In this document: one piece after another, positions 11,964 through 20,600 of the stretch | How positions within the stretch are numbered: the first letter of the stretch is position 1 | How the letters are laid out: the number at the start of each line of letters is the position of its first letter | Notes under the pieces: model-generated | What the model was told of the DNA's origin: nothing | Databases searched by the model: none | Seen by the model: the letters and a program-made list of their open reading frames with translations, nothing else | Source of the DNA: Bryobacteraceae bacterium | GTDB taxonomy: Bacteria; Acidobacteriota; Terriglobia; Bryobacterales; Bryobacteraceae | Direction: 5' to 3' | DNA length: 64,000 nucleotides | NCBI GenBank assembly: GCA_947458745.1 | Contig: CANGYQ010000008.1 | Location: forward strand, 1 to 64,000 | Translations under genes and position numbers: made by a program

Positions 11964-12737
11964 ATGGGCATGCTTCCGACCTCCTTTGTGCGCGCTGCCT
12001 GCGTGATGATGGCCGCGCTTCCGATGTTGATGATGGCGCAGCCTGCTCCGGCCCCGGGGGCGCGTCCTGCGCCGCGTGGGATGAAGATGCCCGATCCGCT
12101 GGTGGCCGATGATCATACGGGGTTTGTTTCGATCTTCGACGGCACGCTGAAGAACTGGGATGGCGACCCGGCCTACTGGCGCGCCGAGGACAACACGATC
12201 GTTGGCGAAGCAACCAAAGAGAATCCGCTCAAGCTGAATACGTTTCTGATCTATCGCGGCGACAAGCCCAAGGACTTTGAGCTGAAGCTGGAATTCCGGA
12301 TGAACAACACCAATTCCGGCGTCCAGTACCGCAGCGTCGAGATGCCCGAAGTGGGCAAGTGGGTACTGAAGGGCTATCAGGCCGACATGGACTTCGTGAA
12401 CACCTTTACCGGCATGCTCTACGAAGAGCGCGGCCGCGGCATCATGGCGCTGCGCGGGCAGTTGACGTATGCCGCGCCGGGGCAGAATTCACGGGTGATC
12501 GGGCAATTGCAGGACGGCGATGAGCTGAAGGGCTACATCAAGATCAACGGCTGGAACCAGTTCCACGTGATCGCTCGGGGCAACCTGGTGACACACGTGC
12601 TGAACGGCCACGTGACGGCGGCGATGATCGATGACGATGTGGAGAAGCGGTCTCTGGAAGGCCTGATCGGCTTGCAGCTGCACGTGGGCCCGCCGATGAA
12701 GGTGGAGTTCAAGAACGTGTACTTGAAGAAGTACTAA
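11964..12737 (+). CDS. DUF1080 (3-keto-disaccharide hydrolase-like) protein
   Basis: A secreted protein of 257 residues with a concanavalin-like DUF1080 domain: [19 protein letters not shown], then TNSGVQYRS and a C-terminal [20 protein letters not shown]. Some members hydrolyse 3-keto-glycosides. The signal peptide ends at MMAQ-PAPAP. Starts at 11964 and 11970 are both possible; TATAAG at 11956-11961 would place a transcript start near 11970. It lies 37 bases after the DUF1501 gene and completes a PSD1-DUF1501-DUF1080 group, with a ThuA gene on the other side. Confidence 0.88.
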   Translation: MGMLPTSFVRAACVMMAALPMLMMAQPAPAPGARPAPRGMKMPDPLVADDHTGFVSIFDGTLKNWDGDPAYWRAEDNTIVGEATKENPLKLNTFLIYRGDKPKDFELKLEFRMNNTNSGVQYRSVEMPEVGKWVLKGYQADMDFVNTFTGMLYEERGRGIMALRGQLTYAAPGQNSRVIGQLQDGDELKGYIKINGWNQFHVIARGNLVTHVLNGHVTAAMIDDDVEKRSLEGLIGLQLHVGPPMKVEFKNVYLKKY

Positions 12738-12750
12738 CGAGAGCAGACCG

Positions 12751-12814
12751 CCCGCAAAGACGCCAAGGCGCAAAGAGAACTATTTCTTACTTTGCGGCTT
12801 TGCGCCTTTGCGGG
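12751..12814. repeat. Palindromic intergenic repeat (cgcaaag type)
   Basis: Arms 12751-12775 and 12790-12814 are near-perfect inverted copies of a CGCAAAG-rich unit, with a 14-base spacer. Both arms are built from short repeats of GCAAAG/GCGCAAAG. It fills the gap between two convergent genes and may serve as a bidirectional terminator. Similar CGCAAAG-type palindromes are known as dispersed intergenic repeats in many bacteria. Only this copy was noticed here. Confidence 0.65.
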
Positions 12815-12833
12815 AACCCCAAATGTCAGGTTG

Positions 12834-13715
12834 CTAGCTATTCAGCGCGCGGTTCATCCGCTCGATAGCTTCGTCCACTTCGGCGGTGCTCTTGAAGCCG
12901 ATGGTGACGGCGTCGACCACACCGCTCTTGAAGACTTTCTGCATCGCCTTCTCGCGATCTTCGGGCGTCGTGAAGCGGCCTTCGCCGATCAGCTTCATGC
13001 CCAGCACGCCGACGCCGCGGCTGTGGACAGCTTTGGCGGTGGAGAACACTTCATCGACACTTCCGATATCCTCGGTATCGGTGAGCGCCATCGAATCCAT
13101 CTTGATCCCGGCGTGGTTGGTGCGGAACAGGGCCACGTCCAGCCACTTGTTAGCCGGGAACTGGCGCAGGCCTTGCAGGCCATGCACAGAGGCACCGTGT
13201 GAGAGTACGACCTTCTTCTGCTTGGCTTCCGAGAAGGTGTCCTGTAGCTTCAGCGTGTCTTCCGGCCACTTGGGGCTGCGGACGCAGTGGAGCAGCAGAA
13301 TGTCGAAGTAGTCGGTTTGCAGCTCGCGGCGGAAACGGTCGATGGTGGTCTTGGGGTCGTCAGTATCGCGGAGGCGGTACTTGGTCATCAGCTTGTAGCT
13401 GTCGCGCGGTAGACCCTTCAGCGCTTCGCCCAGCATGATAGGCATGCCGTTATAGGCATCAGCGGTTTCAAAGAAGCGGACGCCCTGGTCATAGGCGTGA
13501 CGGACAAGGCGGGTGAAGGCGGGCTGGCCGAGTTCACGCTGCACGCGGCCCGAGAAGGTGCCGGTGCCCAAGGCCAACCGGCTGACCTTGACGCCCGAGT
13601 TGCCCAGGGACACCAGGTCAGAATGCGAACGTTTGGCCGCAAAGGCCGGTTTCGCCGCAGTGAGTGCTGCACCAGCGGCGGTGAATAGGAATTGGCGTCT
13701 TGATGGGCAAGGCAT
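12834..13715 (-). CDS. Tat-exported aldo/keto reductase
   Basis: An aldo/keto reductase of 293 residues. The N-terminus SRRQFLFTAAGAALTAAKPAFA is a Tat signal, so it likely works in the periplasm with a bound cofactor. The tetrad is present: Asp and Tyr in ETADAYNGMPIM, Lys in KLMTKYRLRD and His in ILLLHCVRSP. A strong AGGAGG lies 4 bases before the ATG. Tat-exported AKRs are common beside DUF1080/ThuA/PSD1 genes in this group, and an oxidised sugar is a possible substrate (inference). It converges with the DUF1080 gene across the palindromic repeat. Confidence 0.88.
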   Translation of the reverse strand: MPCPSRRQFLFTAAGAALTAAKPAFAAKRSHSDLVSLGNSGVKVSRLALGTGTFSGRVQRELGQPAFTRLVRHAYDQGVRFFETADAYNGMPIMLGEALKGLPRDSYKLMTKYRLRDTDDPKTTIDRFRRELQTDYFDILLLHCVRSPKWPEDTLKLQDTFSEAKQKKVVLSHGASVHGLQGLRQFPANKWLDVALFRTNHAGIKMDSMALTDTEDIGSVDEVFSTAKAVHSRGVGVLGMKLIGEGRFTTPEDREKAMQKVFKSGVVDAVTIGFKSTAEVDEAIERMNRALNS

Positions 13716-13816
13716 GGGGCCTCCTGGGATTGTTCAGTCAACTACGGGCGATCAATGCACAAACGATATCATTCTTGGGGCTCGCGGGGTGTCGATGTAC
13801 CTGGATAACACCCCGC

Positions 13817-13900
13817 CCCTTTTCGGGTTTGCCTTCGATTAGAACCCACTTCCACATCGAGCAGATGCGCATTGTGCAGTATCGGGTCCAGAATTGGTGC
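13817..13900 (-). pseudogene. Possible fragment of an IstB-like transposition ATPase
   Basis: The minus-strand frame encodes APILDPILHNAHLLDVEVGS followed by NRRQTRKG. This resembles the C-terminal end of IS21-family IstB proteins, where a DRL-hHNAH element is followed by a short Ser/Arg strand. The upstream part of the domain, including the Walker motifs, is not found in this or neighbouring frames, so at best this is a short, frame-broken remnant. The match is by eye only. Confidence 0.25.
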
Positions 13901-14341
13901 CATTCTGACAGTTGTCACCGCTGGTAGCCCCGGTTGCTTTGCCGGATCGATTGATTCCCATCGGTGTCGCGTCGGAAACCATATCGGCATATTCTTTCAC
14001 CCAGAGGCGCGAGCCATTGGGGTATTGGTCATCAAGCAGCCAGCAGTGGTCCGCACGGATGTTCGCAAATGCGTTTACGGTGCTGGACTCTATCCGCATC
14101 GGTCCCCCTTCCGATCGAATCAGCGAGGTTGATGACCGCTGCCGGTCCAACACGCTTTGCTAGGACAGGCCCTTCAATCCCGAAACGATGAAGATCCGTT
14201 CCGGGATCGATGGCTTCCTCCTGCATCGCGGCGGGATCAGTGTAGCCAGCCGGGAATCAATCTCAGTCTTTACCCGGTTGATTCCTAGACACCCTTCGTA
14301 TTGGTTCCCCATTTGCCACTGGGGTGGGCTGAGCTAAACGA

Positions 14342-14509
14342 CCACCAGCTCAAGCCGGTGGGGTTGGATCGCGACTGAACTTAGACCGGCGCGGTGCGCC
14401 CGAGAACCCGGACTCCCCAACGTAGCCGCTCACTGCACGTCGGTTCTAACTCGGCCAACTCCGGCTTCAGCAGCAATGTGGCTGAAAGCAGCCCGCCTAG
14501 AAAGGCGGG
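14342..14509 (+). mobile_element. IS200/IS605-type end-like hairpins (possible TnpB element remnant)
   Basis: Hairpin one (14342-14361) reads CCACC-A-GC-TCAA-GC-C-GGTGG, a one-mismatch version of the CCACCGGCTCAAGCCGGTGG stem often found at the 3' end of TnpB elements. Hairpin two (14492-14509) is CCCGCC-TAGAAA-GGCGGG, preceded by CTGAAAGCAG and followed by GGGATTC, like the right-end guide-RNA hairpin of such elements. The spacing of about 150 bases fits an omega-RNA scaffold. No tnpB reading frame remains upstream. Identification rests on remembered consensus. Confidence 0.35.
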
Positions 14510-14543
14510 GGGATTCGGCCCGGCGCGTTGAACTAATCCTTGG

Positions 14544-14771
14544 ATGTTAACTGGATCGGCTTTCGTTTGGCTTGCAGCGGGCTGCGTCGGCTACGGATTG
14601 GGTTTCGGGCGGGTCTGGAAGCGGCACGCGGGAATGGCGGAGCCATTTGTCTCGCTTGGCAACGCCGGCCTCGGCGGAATCCTGGTACTCGCCGGTGCCG
14701 GGATCATGCTGCACTTTTTCATCCCATTGTCACCGGGGCTTGCTGGACTTTGTTTCATATATACGCCTTAG
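14544..14771 (+). pseudogene. Truncated N-terminus of a multi-pass membrane protein
   Basis: The frame encodes 75 residues with two hydrophobic spans (GSAFVWLAAGCVGYGLGFG and GLGGILVLAGAGIMLHFFIP) joined by a short polar loop. This is the typical start of a long membrane protein, but it stops abruptly where it runs into the 3' end of the acyltransferase gene on the other strand. The last ten residues are encoded by the antisense of the acyltransferase tail. This looks like a gene cut by insertion of the acyltransferase segment. A small genuine membrane protein cannot be excluded. Confidence 0.4.
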
Positions 14772-15785
14772 CTTCAGGTTCCCTGGAGCCTCTACCCAGT
14801 GGTAAAACAGCGAAGCGCACGCCAGAGTCGATGCTAGTAGACAGACGCCGACAACCGGGCCTGCCACCGTACCCGAATGCGGCAGCTTACCTCCAATTGT
14901 CCAGTATACCAGTTGAACCAAAGCATGTGTCATGTAAAGCGAGTAAGATATCGTCCCACCGTAAACAACTAGATCACTCCTTAATGCCCTTGCTACTAAT
15001 CCCTTGTCGTATGAAAGGGAGAGAACCAACAGGCCGAAAGATAAATATATTAGCGCTTTAGAAACAGGAAGGGAAATAGCCATAGCTGTTCCCGCTGTCG
15101 CGATGCCAGTTAATACGCCGATAGATGCAAATCTGCTTAAGTTTACAAGTGACCTCAGCCGATAAAGAGCAGAACCGGCCATAAAAAGAAGTGCGATATC
15201 CGTAATTCGGGTTGGGGTATCCGCAAAAGGCTGTACTCCATGAATGCATAGCAGGATCACAGAAAGTGCAAAAATCGTCACTTTACCATGGATAGCTTTG
15301 AACCAAAGAAAGCAAACAGGAAAGAGGAAGAGGTAAGCAAACCATTCCGCTTGGATGGACCATGCGGGATAGTTCCAAGCCAGTTCTCTTGTCGTCCAGG
15401 CTCGCGTCATCACTAATTCCTGTAAAAGGACCCCGTAGCTCGGGGGGGCTCCTCCAATCCGTATCTTTAGGAGATAAACTAGAAAGTAGTAGCCGAGAAA
15501 GCAAAGCACAACGGCAAGGTGAGTAGGCCAGATTCGAGCGAAACGCAACCAGACAAATTTCGCGTGGCTACTGAGTGCATACTTGTCAAAATAAGTATGA
15601 CTCAGAATAAACCCGCTTAAAATGAAAAAGAGAGGGACTGAATAATGTCCCTTTTCAAATACCGGTCTAAGAGTTTCCAGCGGTGGGATGAGCCGATAGA
15701 GATCCCCCTGAAAATGAAACAGGACTACCCAGAACGCCGCGAAGAAGCGCACCCCAGTTAATGACTTAATGTACTCGGCCGGCAT
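14730..15785 (-). CDS. Acyltransferase 3 family membrane protein
   Basis: An integral membrane O-acyltransferase of 351 residues that would modify a surface sugar or lipid. The start SLTGVRFFAAFWVVLFHF is the family hallmark, with the catalytic His in the WVVLFHF helix; further motifs are PLFFILSGFILSHTYF and the C-terminal FYHWVEAPG. About ten hydrophobic segments are seen and length is normal. Codon and base composition are visibly more AT-rich than all neighbours, which suggests recent horizontal transfer. It is flanked by a truncated gene on one side and an orphan HicB-like gene on the other. A TATACT box lies 21 bases upstream of the ATG. Confidence 0.85.
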   Translation of the reverse strand: MPAEYIKSLTGVRFFAAFWVVLFHFQGDLYRLIPPLETLRPVFEKGHYSVPLFFILSGFILSHTYFDKYALSSHAKFVWLRFARIWPTHLAVVLCFLGYYFLVYLLKIRIGGAPPSYGVLLQELVMTRAWTTRELAWNYPAWSIQAEWFAYLFLFPVCFLWFKAIHGKVTIFALSVILLCIHGVQPFADTPTRITDIALLFMAGSALYRLRSLVNLSRFASIGVLTGIATAGTAMAISLPVSKALIYLSFGLLVLSLSYDKGLVARALRSDLVVYGGTISYSLYMTHALVQLVYWTIGGKLPHSGTVAGPVVGVCLLASTLACASLFYHWVEAPGNLKLRRIYETKSSKPR

Positions 15786-15801
15786 TCTTATTTTTGTTCA
15801 T

Positions 15802-15814
15802 CGTATAGTATACG
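15802..15814. promoter_or_regulatory. Palindrome containing divergent -10 boxes
   Basis: CGTATA-G-TATACG is a perfect inverted repeat around one central base. It contains TATAGT on the plus strand (15804-15809) and TATACT on the minus strand (15812-15807), so it can act as -10 for both the HicB-like gene and the acyltransferase gene. As a palindrome next to an antitoxin-like gene it could also be an operator. Function is inferred. Confidence 0.45.
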
Positions 15815-15827
15815 TCAGTCCGTTAAT

Positions 15828-16067
15828 TTGAGGAAAAGCGCGCGGTACCTGAAGATCGTCGAGTGGTCCCAAGAAGATGGCTGCTTTGTCGGCAGCTGTC
15901 CCGGATTACTATACGGCGGTTGCCACGGCGACGATGAGGTGACCGTTTTCGAGCAGTTGTGTGTTGCCGTCGACGAAGCGATCGAACTCTATCGCCGCGA
16001 CGGGAAGCCGCTGCCTCGGCCGAACAGCGGGCGGGATTACGCCAGTAAGATGCTGAACGTGGCCTAA
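15828..16067 (+). CDS. Orphan HicB-like protein
   Basis: A protein of 79 residues with the partial RNase H-like HicB fold: YLKIVEWSQEDGCFVGSCPG, GGCHGDDEVTVFEQL and a final DGKPLPRPNSGRDYASK. The only start that gives the full domain is TTG at 15828. HicB proteins are antitoxins of HicA RNA-cleaving toxins, but no hicA is found on either side. The C-terminal DNA-binding domain seen in longer HicB proteins is absent; short versions of this kind do exist. Because it borders the acyltransferase segment, the upstream toxin may have been lost at that junction. Confidence 0.65.
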   Translation: MRKSARYLKIVEWSQEDGCFVGSCPGLLYGGCHGDDEVTVFEQLCVAVDEAIELYRRDGKPLPRPNSGRDYASKMLNVA

Positions 16068-16079
16068 CCCACGGCCGCC

Positions 16080-17606
16080 CTACGCGATGATGTCGTGCAG
16101 CACGTGGCCGTCCACGTCCGTCAACCGGAAGTCGCGGCCGCTGTAGCGGTAGGTGAGCTTGGTGTGGTCGATGCCCATCAGGTGCAGGATGGTGGCGTGG
16201 ATGTCGTGCACGTGGACGGGCTTTTCGACGGCCTTGAAGCCGAACTCGTCGGTGGCGCCGTAGATGGTGCCGCCCTTCACCGCACCGCCAGCAAGCCACA
16301 TCGTGAACCCGAAGGGATTGTGGTCGCGGCCTTTCTTCAGCTGCCCGCCACCGCCGCCGACTTCGCGCACCGGGGTACGGCCGAATTCGGAACCGCAGAC
16401 GACCAGCGTGTCCTTCCACAGGCCGCGGGACTTGAGGTCTTTCACGACCGCGGCGAACGGCTGATCGGAGTTCTTGGCGTTCACCTTGTGCGCCATGATG
16501 TCGCCGTGGGCATCCCAGGGGTCGCCCTTGGCGTAGTAGACCTGCACCATGCGGACGCCCTTCTCCGCCAGGCGCACGGCCATCAGGCAGCCGCGTGCAG
16601 TGCTGCCGGGGCCGTAGAGCTTTTGGGTGGCTTCGCTTTCCTTGCGGATATCGAAGACGGCCGGAGCTTCGGTCTGCATCCGGTAGGCCACTTCCATGCT
16701 CTTGATGACGCTTTCCACTTGCGGGTCCGCGCCTTCGCGTTCGCGGCGGAGGCCCTCCAGCTTGCCCAACAGGTCCAGTTCGCGGCGCTGTTCGGCCAGC
16801 TCAAACTTGGGGTTGTTGACGTAGCTGATCAACTTCTTGGGGTCGAAGCTTTTTTCGATGACGACCTTGTCTTTGTCCTTCTTGCCATCCTTGTCGTCGG
16901 CCTTGGGCGTCTCCTCGGGGAGTTCGCCTTCCGCGCCGGTTTGGATTTTGTTGGCGATGAAGCTGCCCTGGTTGATGGCGGGCAGGAAGCCATTGCTCCA
17001 CAGGGGAGGGCCGACGGTGGTGGGCACGTCGGGGCAAAGCACCACGTAGCCCGGCAGGTTTTGATTCTCAGTGCCCAGGCCGTAGGTGAGCCACGCGCCC
17101 AACGACGGACGCCCGGCCTGATTGGCGCCGGTGTTCATCATCAGGCAGGACGGTTCATGGTTGGGGATCTCGGTGTGGACCGAACGGATCCAGCAGATGT
17201 CGTCGGCGACGCCGCCCAGATTGGGCCACAGCTCACTGATGTCCATGCCGGACTGGCCGTACTTTTTGAACTGGAATGGGGACTTCATCAGCGCGCCGGT
17301 CTTGCGTTCGGTCTTGATATCGCCGCCGGGCAGAGGCTGGCCGTCGTATTTTTCGAGCGCGGGCTTCGGATCAAAGCTGTCGATCGTCGAGCAGCCGCCG
17401 TTCATGAACAGGAAGATGATCCGCTTCACTTTGGCCGGGTGATGCAGTGTGGCGTTCAGCACGCCCCCGTCAGGGCTGGCCAAGCCACCGGCGCGCGCCA
17501 CGGATTCCTGCACCATATTGGCGAAGGCCATCATGCCGAAGCCATTGCCGATGCGGCGGAGCGCCGCGCGGCGGGTAAAGGGATTGGAGGATTTATGCGG
17601 ATCCAT
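16080..17606 (-). CDS. DUF1501 domain protein (second copy)
   Basis: A protein of 508 residues with the same family marks as the copy at 10.5 kb: RIIFLFMNGGCSTIDSFDPK, GRPSLGAWLTYG, VVCGSEFGRTP and TYRYSGRDFRLTDVDG. The N-terminus TRRAALRRIGNGFGMMAF is a Tat-type signal. Near residues 230-265 it has a lysine/aspartate-rich insertion (KADDKDGKKDKDK) that the first copy lacks. It is the last gene of a four-gene minus-strand operon and starts 9 bases after the PSD1 stop. Confidence 0.9.
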   Translation of the reverse strand: MDPHKSSNPFTRRAALRRIGNGFGMMAFANMVQESVARAGGLASPDGGVLNATLHHPAKVKRIIFLFMNGGCSTIDSFDPKPALEKYDGQPLPGGDIKTERKTGALMKSPFQFKKYGQSGMDISELWPNLGGVADDICWIRSVHTEIPNHEPSCLMMNTGANQAGRPSLGAWLTYGLGTENQNLPGYVVLCPDVPTTVGPPLWSNGFLPAINQGSFIANKIQTGAEGELPEETPKADDKDGKKDKDKVVIEKSFDPKKLISYVNNPKFELAEQRRELDLLGKLEGLRREREGADPQVESVIKSMEVAYRMQTEAPAVFDIRKESEATQKLYGPGSTARGCLMAVRLAEKGVRMVQVYYAKGDPWDAHGDIMAHKVNAKNSDQPFAAVVKDLKSRGLWKDTLVVCGSEFGRTPVREVGGGGGQLKKGRDHNPFGFTMWLAGGAVKGGTIYGATDEFGFKAVEKPVHVHDIHATILHLMGIDHTKLTYRYSGRDFRLTDVDGHVLHDIIA

Positions 17607-17615
17607 GATCTTTTC

Positions 17616-20600
17616 CTAGTTGACGAACAAGAACTCACTGGCGCTGAGCAGTACCTTGACGTACCGGCCCCAGACCGTCGGCTCATACTTCACTTCCGGT
17701 ACGGCCGGACCACCCGGACGGCGTCCGCCCATTCCCATCATCATGCCCTGGCCCATGCCCATCGGCGGAGGAGCGGCATCGGCACCAGCGCCTCCGGGAT
17801 TGCCTTCTTCCGCCGCGGCGGCTGCCCCGCCGGGGCTCGCGTTGGCCGTGGTGGCCGGAGCATCGGCGGCGGGCTTTTCGGTGACACCGGAGACTGTCGC
17901 GGGCGGCGGACCGCCGGGGCCTTTGCCACCCTCGCGGCCTCGGCGGCCACCACCGGCAGGAGCTTCTTCGGCGGCCTTCTTTTTGCGCTCTTCGTATTCG
18001 CGCAATGGTTCCGCCTTCAGATACTCGAGACCGAGCGCGATCTCCTGTTCGGAAGCGTCGCGGCCATAGACGATGCGGTGGACTTTCTTGATGCGTTCGC
18101 GGTTGTTCGCTTCGGCGGCGACGCGCTTGGCCAGCTCTTCCGACTGCACTTGCATGAAGTCCGAATTCATCAGGAAGAGCCGCTGCAGCGGCACCGTGGT
18201 GATGAAGCGGCGTTCGGCGCTGATGCTGGGGCTGGGGAAGTCGAACAGCAACAGGTATTCGTCGGTCTTGTAGCGGCTGACCTTGCCGTAGACGGTGCGG
18301 CGGGAGACGGCTGGCGTCAGGTCCACCGAAGGCCCGCCCAGGGCCGGGTCCAGCTTGCCGGAGACCATCAGGACGGAGTCGCGGATTTGCTCCGCGTCCA
18401 TGCGCTTGCGGTCGGCACGCCAGTAGAGGCGGTTGCCGGAATCCTTGGCCGATGCAATGGGGTCATCTGCCGTCGAAAGCTGATAGACCGAGCTGAGCAT
18501 GATCTCACGGTGGAGCTTCTTGGGCGACATTCCGTTCTTGACGAAATTGGAGGCCAAGTATTCCAGCAGCTCCGGATTGGTGGGCCGTTCGCCGGTCATG
18601 CCGAAGTTGCTGGGCGTATCGACCAGGCCGGTGCCGAAGTGGGCTTTCCACATCCGGTTCACCGCCACACGCATGGTGATGGGCTGCGCCAGGATCATGT
18701 CCGCCAACTCCAGCCGCCCGCTGCCTTTGGAGAATGGTTGCGGTTCGCTCTTGGAGAGCACGGTCAGGAAGTGACGCGGCACCTCCTCGCCCAGATTGAA
18801 CGGGTCACCGCGCAAAGCCTGGGGCAGATTGACGGGCTTATCGGCGTCCTTGACACCGTGCAGGTAGGGGTAGCCGGGCTCGATCTTCTTGCGGGCTTCT
18901 TCGATATCTTTGCGGACTGCCGCCAACTGCGCTTGACCGGCGGCACCAATGCGGGATTCCAGGCCCCAGCCACGGAAGGCCAGCACGCCGGGCTTGCCCA
19001 TACGGTTGCCCATCATCATCATGGCCACCGGGTCTTCGCTGTCGGTGAGCATGCGCTGGAAGATCTCGGTGTGGAAGTTGGTTTGCTCTTCGCTGAGGCT
19101 CTTCAGTTGGAGCGCACAGCCGGGGCAGAAATCTTCGTTAGTGACGAAGTTGCTGGGCTTATTGGTGCGCTTCTTAGGCTTGGTGCCATCCAAAGCCTTA
19201 GCCGCGATCACTTTGTTCTCTTCCTGGATATCATTGCGCAGCAGCATCACCGCCACCACGTCTTCCTGGAACTTTTCGGCCAGCTTCTTGGCCTCGGCGG
19301 CGGTGCTGGAGGGCTTGGCCATCATCGCTTGCCACGGCTTCTTGTAGCCGTACTTGTCGGTGGTCTTCTCCATGTACTTGATCCACCGGCTGAGCAGCTC
19401 GAAATCCAGCTTGCGGGCTTCCACGACATCCGCGATGTCCTTCTTTTGCGGACCCGCCACCTCCCACACGCCTTGCAGGTAGTTCGAAGTGAGCAAGGCC
19501 AGTGACTGCCCCAACTGGTTGCCGAAGTTCATCTGCATCTCGAACATCAGCTTCTGCTTCAGGTCGATCTGGGCTTCGATCTTTTCTGCCTCGGCCACGA
19601 CTGACTTCGGAGCCAGCGGGTACTCCTCATAGATGGTGTTGGCGAAGACGCCGGCCAGGGCGTAGTAGTCCTTGGTGGGGAACGGATCGTACTTGTGGTC
19701 GTGGCAGCGGGCACAGGCGACGGTTAAGCCCAGAAAGCCGCGCGTCACCACGTCGACGCGGTCATGCCGTTCATCGGCGCGCGTCACTTCGGTGGAGCCG
19801 TTGTCGTAATACCAGGGGCCCAAGCCCAGAAAGCCTGTACCGGGCAGCATGCGGTGGCGGACCTTGGGGTCCATCAGATCACCAGCCAGTTGCGCCTTGA
19901 CGAACTGGTCAAAGGGCATGTCGTCGTTGAAGGCCTGGATGACCCAATCGCGGTAGACGTGGGCGTTGGGATAGGGGTTGTGGCCGCGGCGCATCGGATC
20001 GAGGCTGCGGTAGTCGTCTTCGCCGTAGCGCGCGACGTCCAGCCAGATGCGACCCCAGCGCTCGCCATACTGCGGCGAGGCGAGCAGCCGGTCCACTACC
20101 TTGGCAAAGGCGTCCGGTGAAGCGTCCTTCTCAAAGGCGGCGATCTCTTCAAAGGTCGGCGGCAGACCGGTGAGGTCCAGCGAGGCACGGCGCAGCAGGT
20201 CACGCTTGGTGGCGGGGCGCACCGGCTTGAGCCCTTCTTTTTCCAGGCGCGCCAGCACGAACCGGTCAATCGCGGAGCGGGCCCACTTCTCGTCTTTCAC
20301 GACGGGCGGGGCGGGGTTCTTCAGGGGCACGTAGGACCAGAACTGGCGCAGTTCAGGCGGAATCACGTACCTGCCCGCTTCCACTTTGGCGGTCACGGGA
20401 GCGGCAGCGGACTTGGGCCAGACGGCTCCACCCTTGACCCAGGCGGTGAGGTCGGCGATCTCCGCGTCCTTCAGCTTGTTGCCCATGGGCATCTTCAAGT
20501 TGGGGTCGGCGTGGTTGATGGCGGTGATGAGGAGACTTTTCGCGGGGTCGCCTGCGACCAGGGCCGCGCCACGTTTGCCGCCCTTGGCCAGCGCCTCCGC

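Larger units (their letters stand above)
13716..14543. other. Degenerate non-coding region with mobile-element traces
   Basis: About 830 bases without a convincing gene. Short frames occur on both strands but change frame and lack ribosome sites. A weak IstB-like tail (13817-13900, minus) and two hairpins that resemble the end of an IS200/IS605-type element (14342-14361 and 14492-14509) are the only recognisable traces. The region most likely consists of decayed insertion sequences. Confidence 0.5.

Noticed and set aside
13839..14153. Hypothetical 104-residue protein on the minus strand
   Set aside because: No ribosome site, no similarity that I recognise, and it lies in a stretch where frames change; more likely decayed DNA.
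16095..19505. Open frame of about 1136 codons on the plus strand
   Set aside because: It is antisense to the DUF1501 and PSD1 genes, both of which have clear family motifs, signals and ribosome sites. Long antisense frames are common in GC-rich DNA, and the product is repetitive His/Gly/Ala/Val without any domain.
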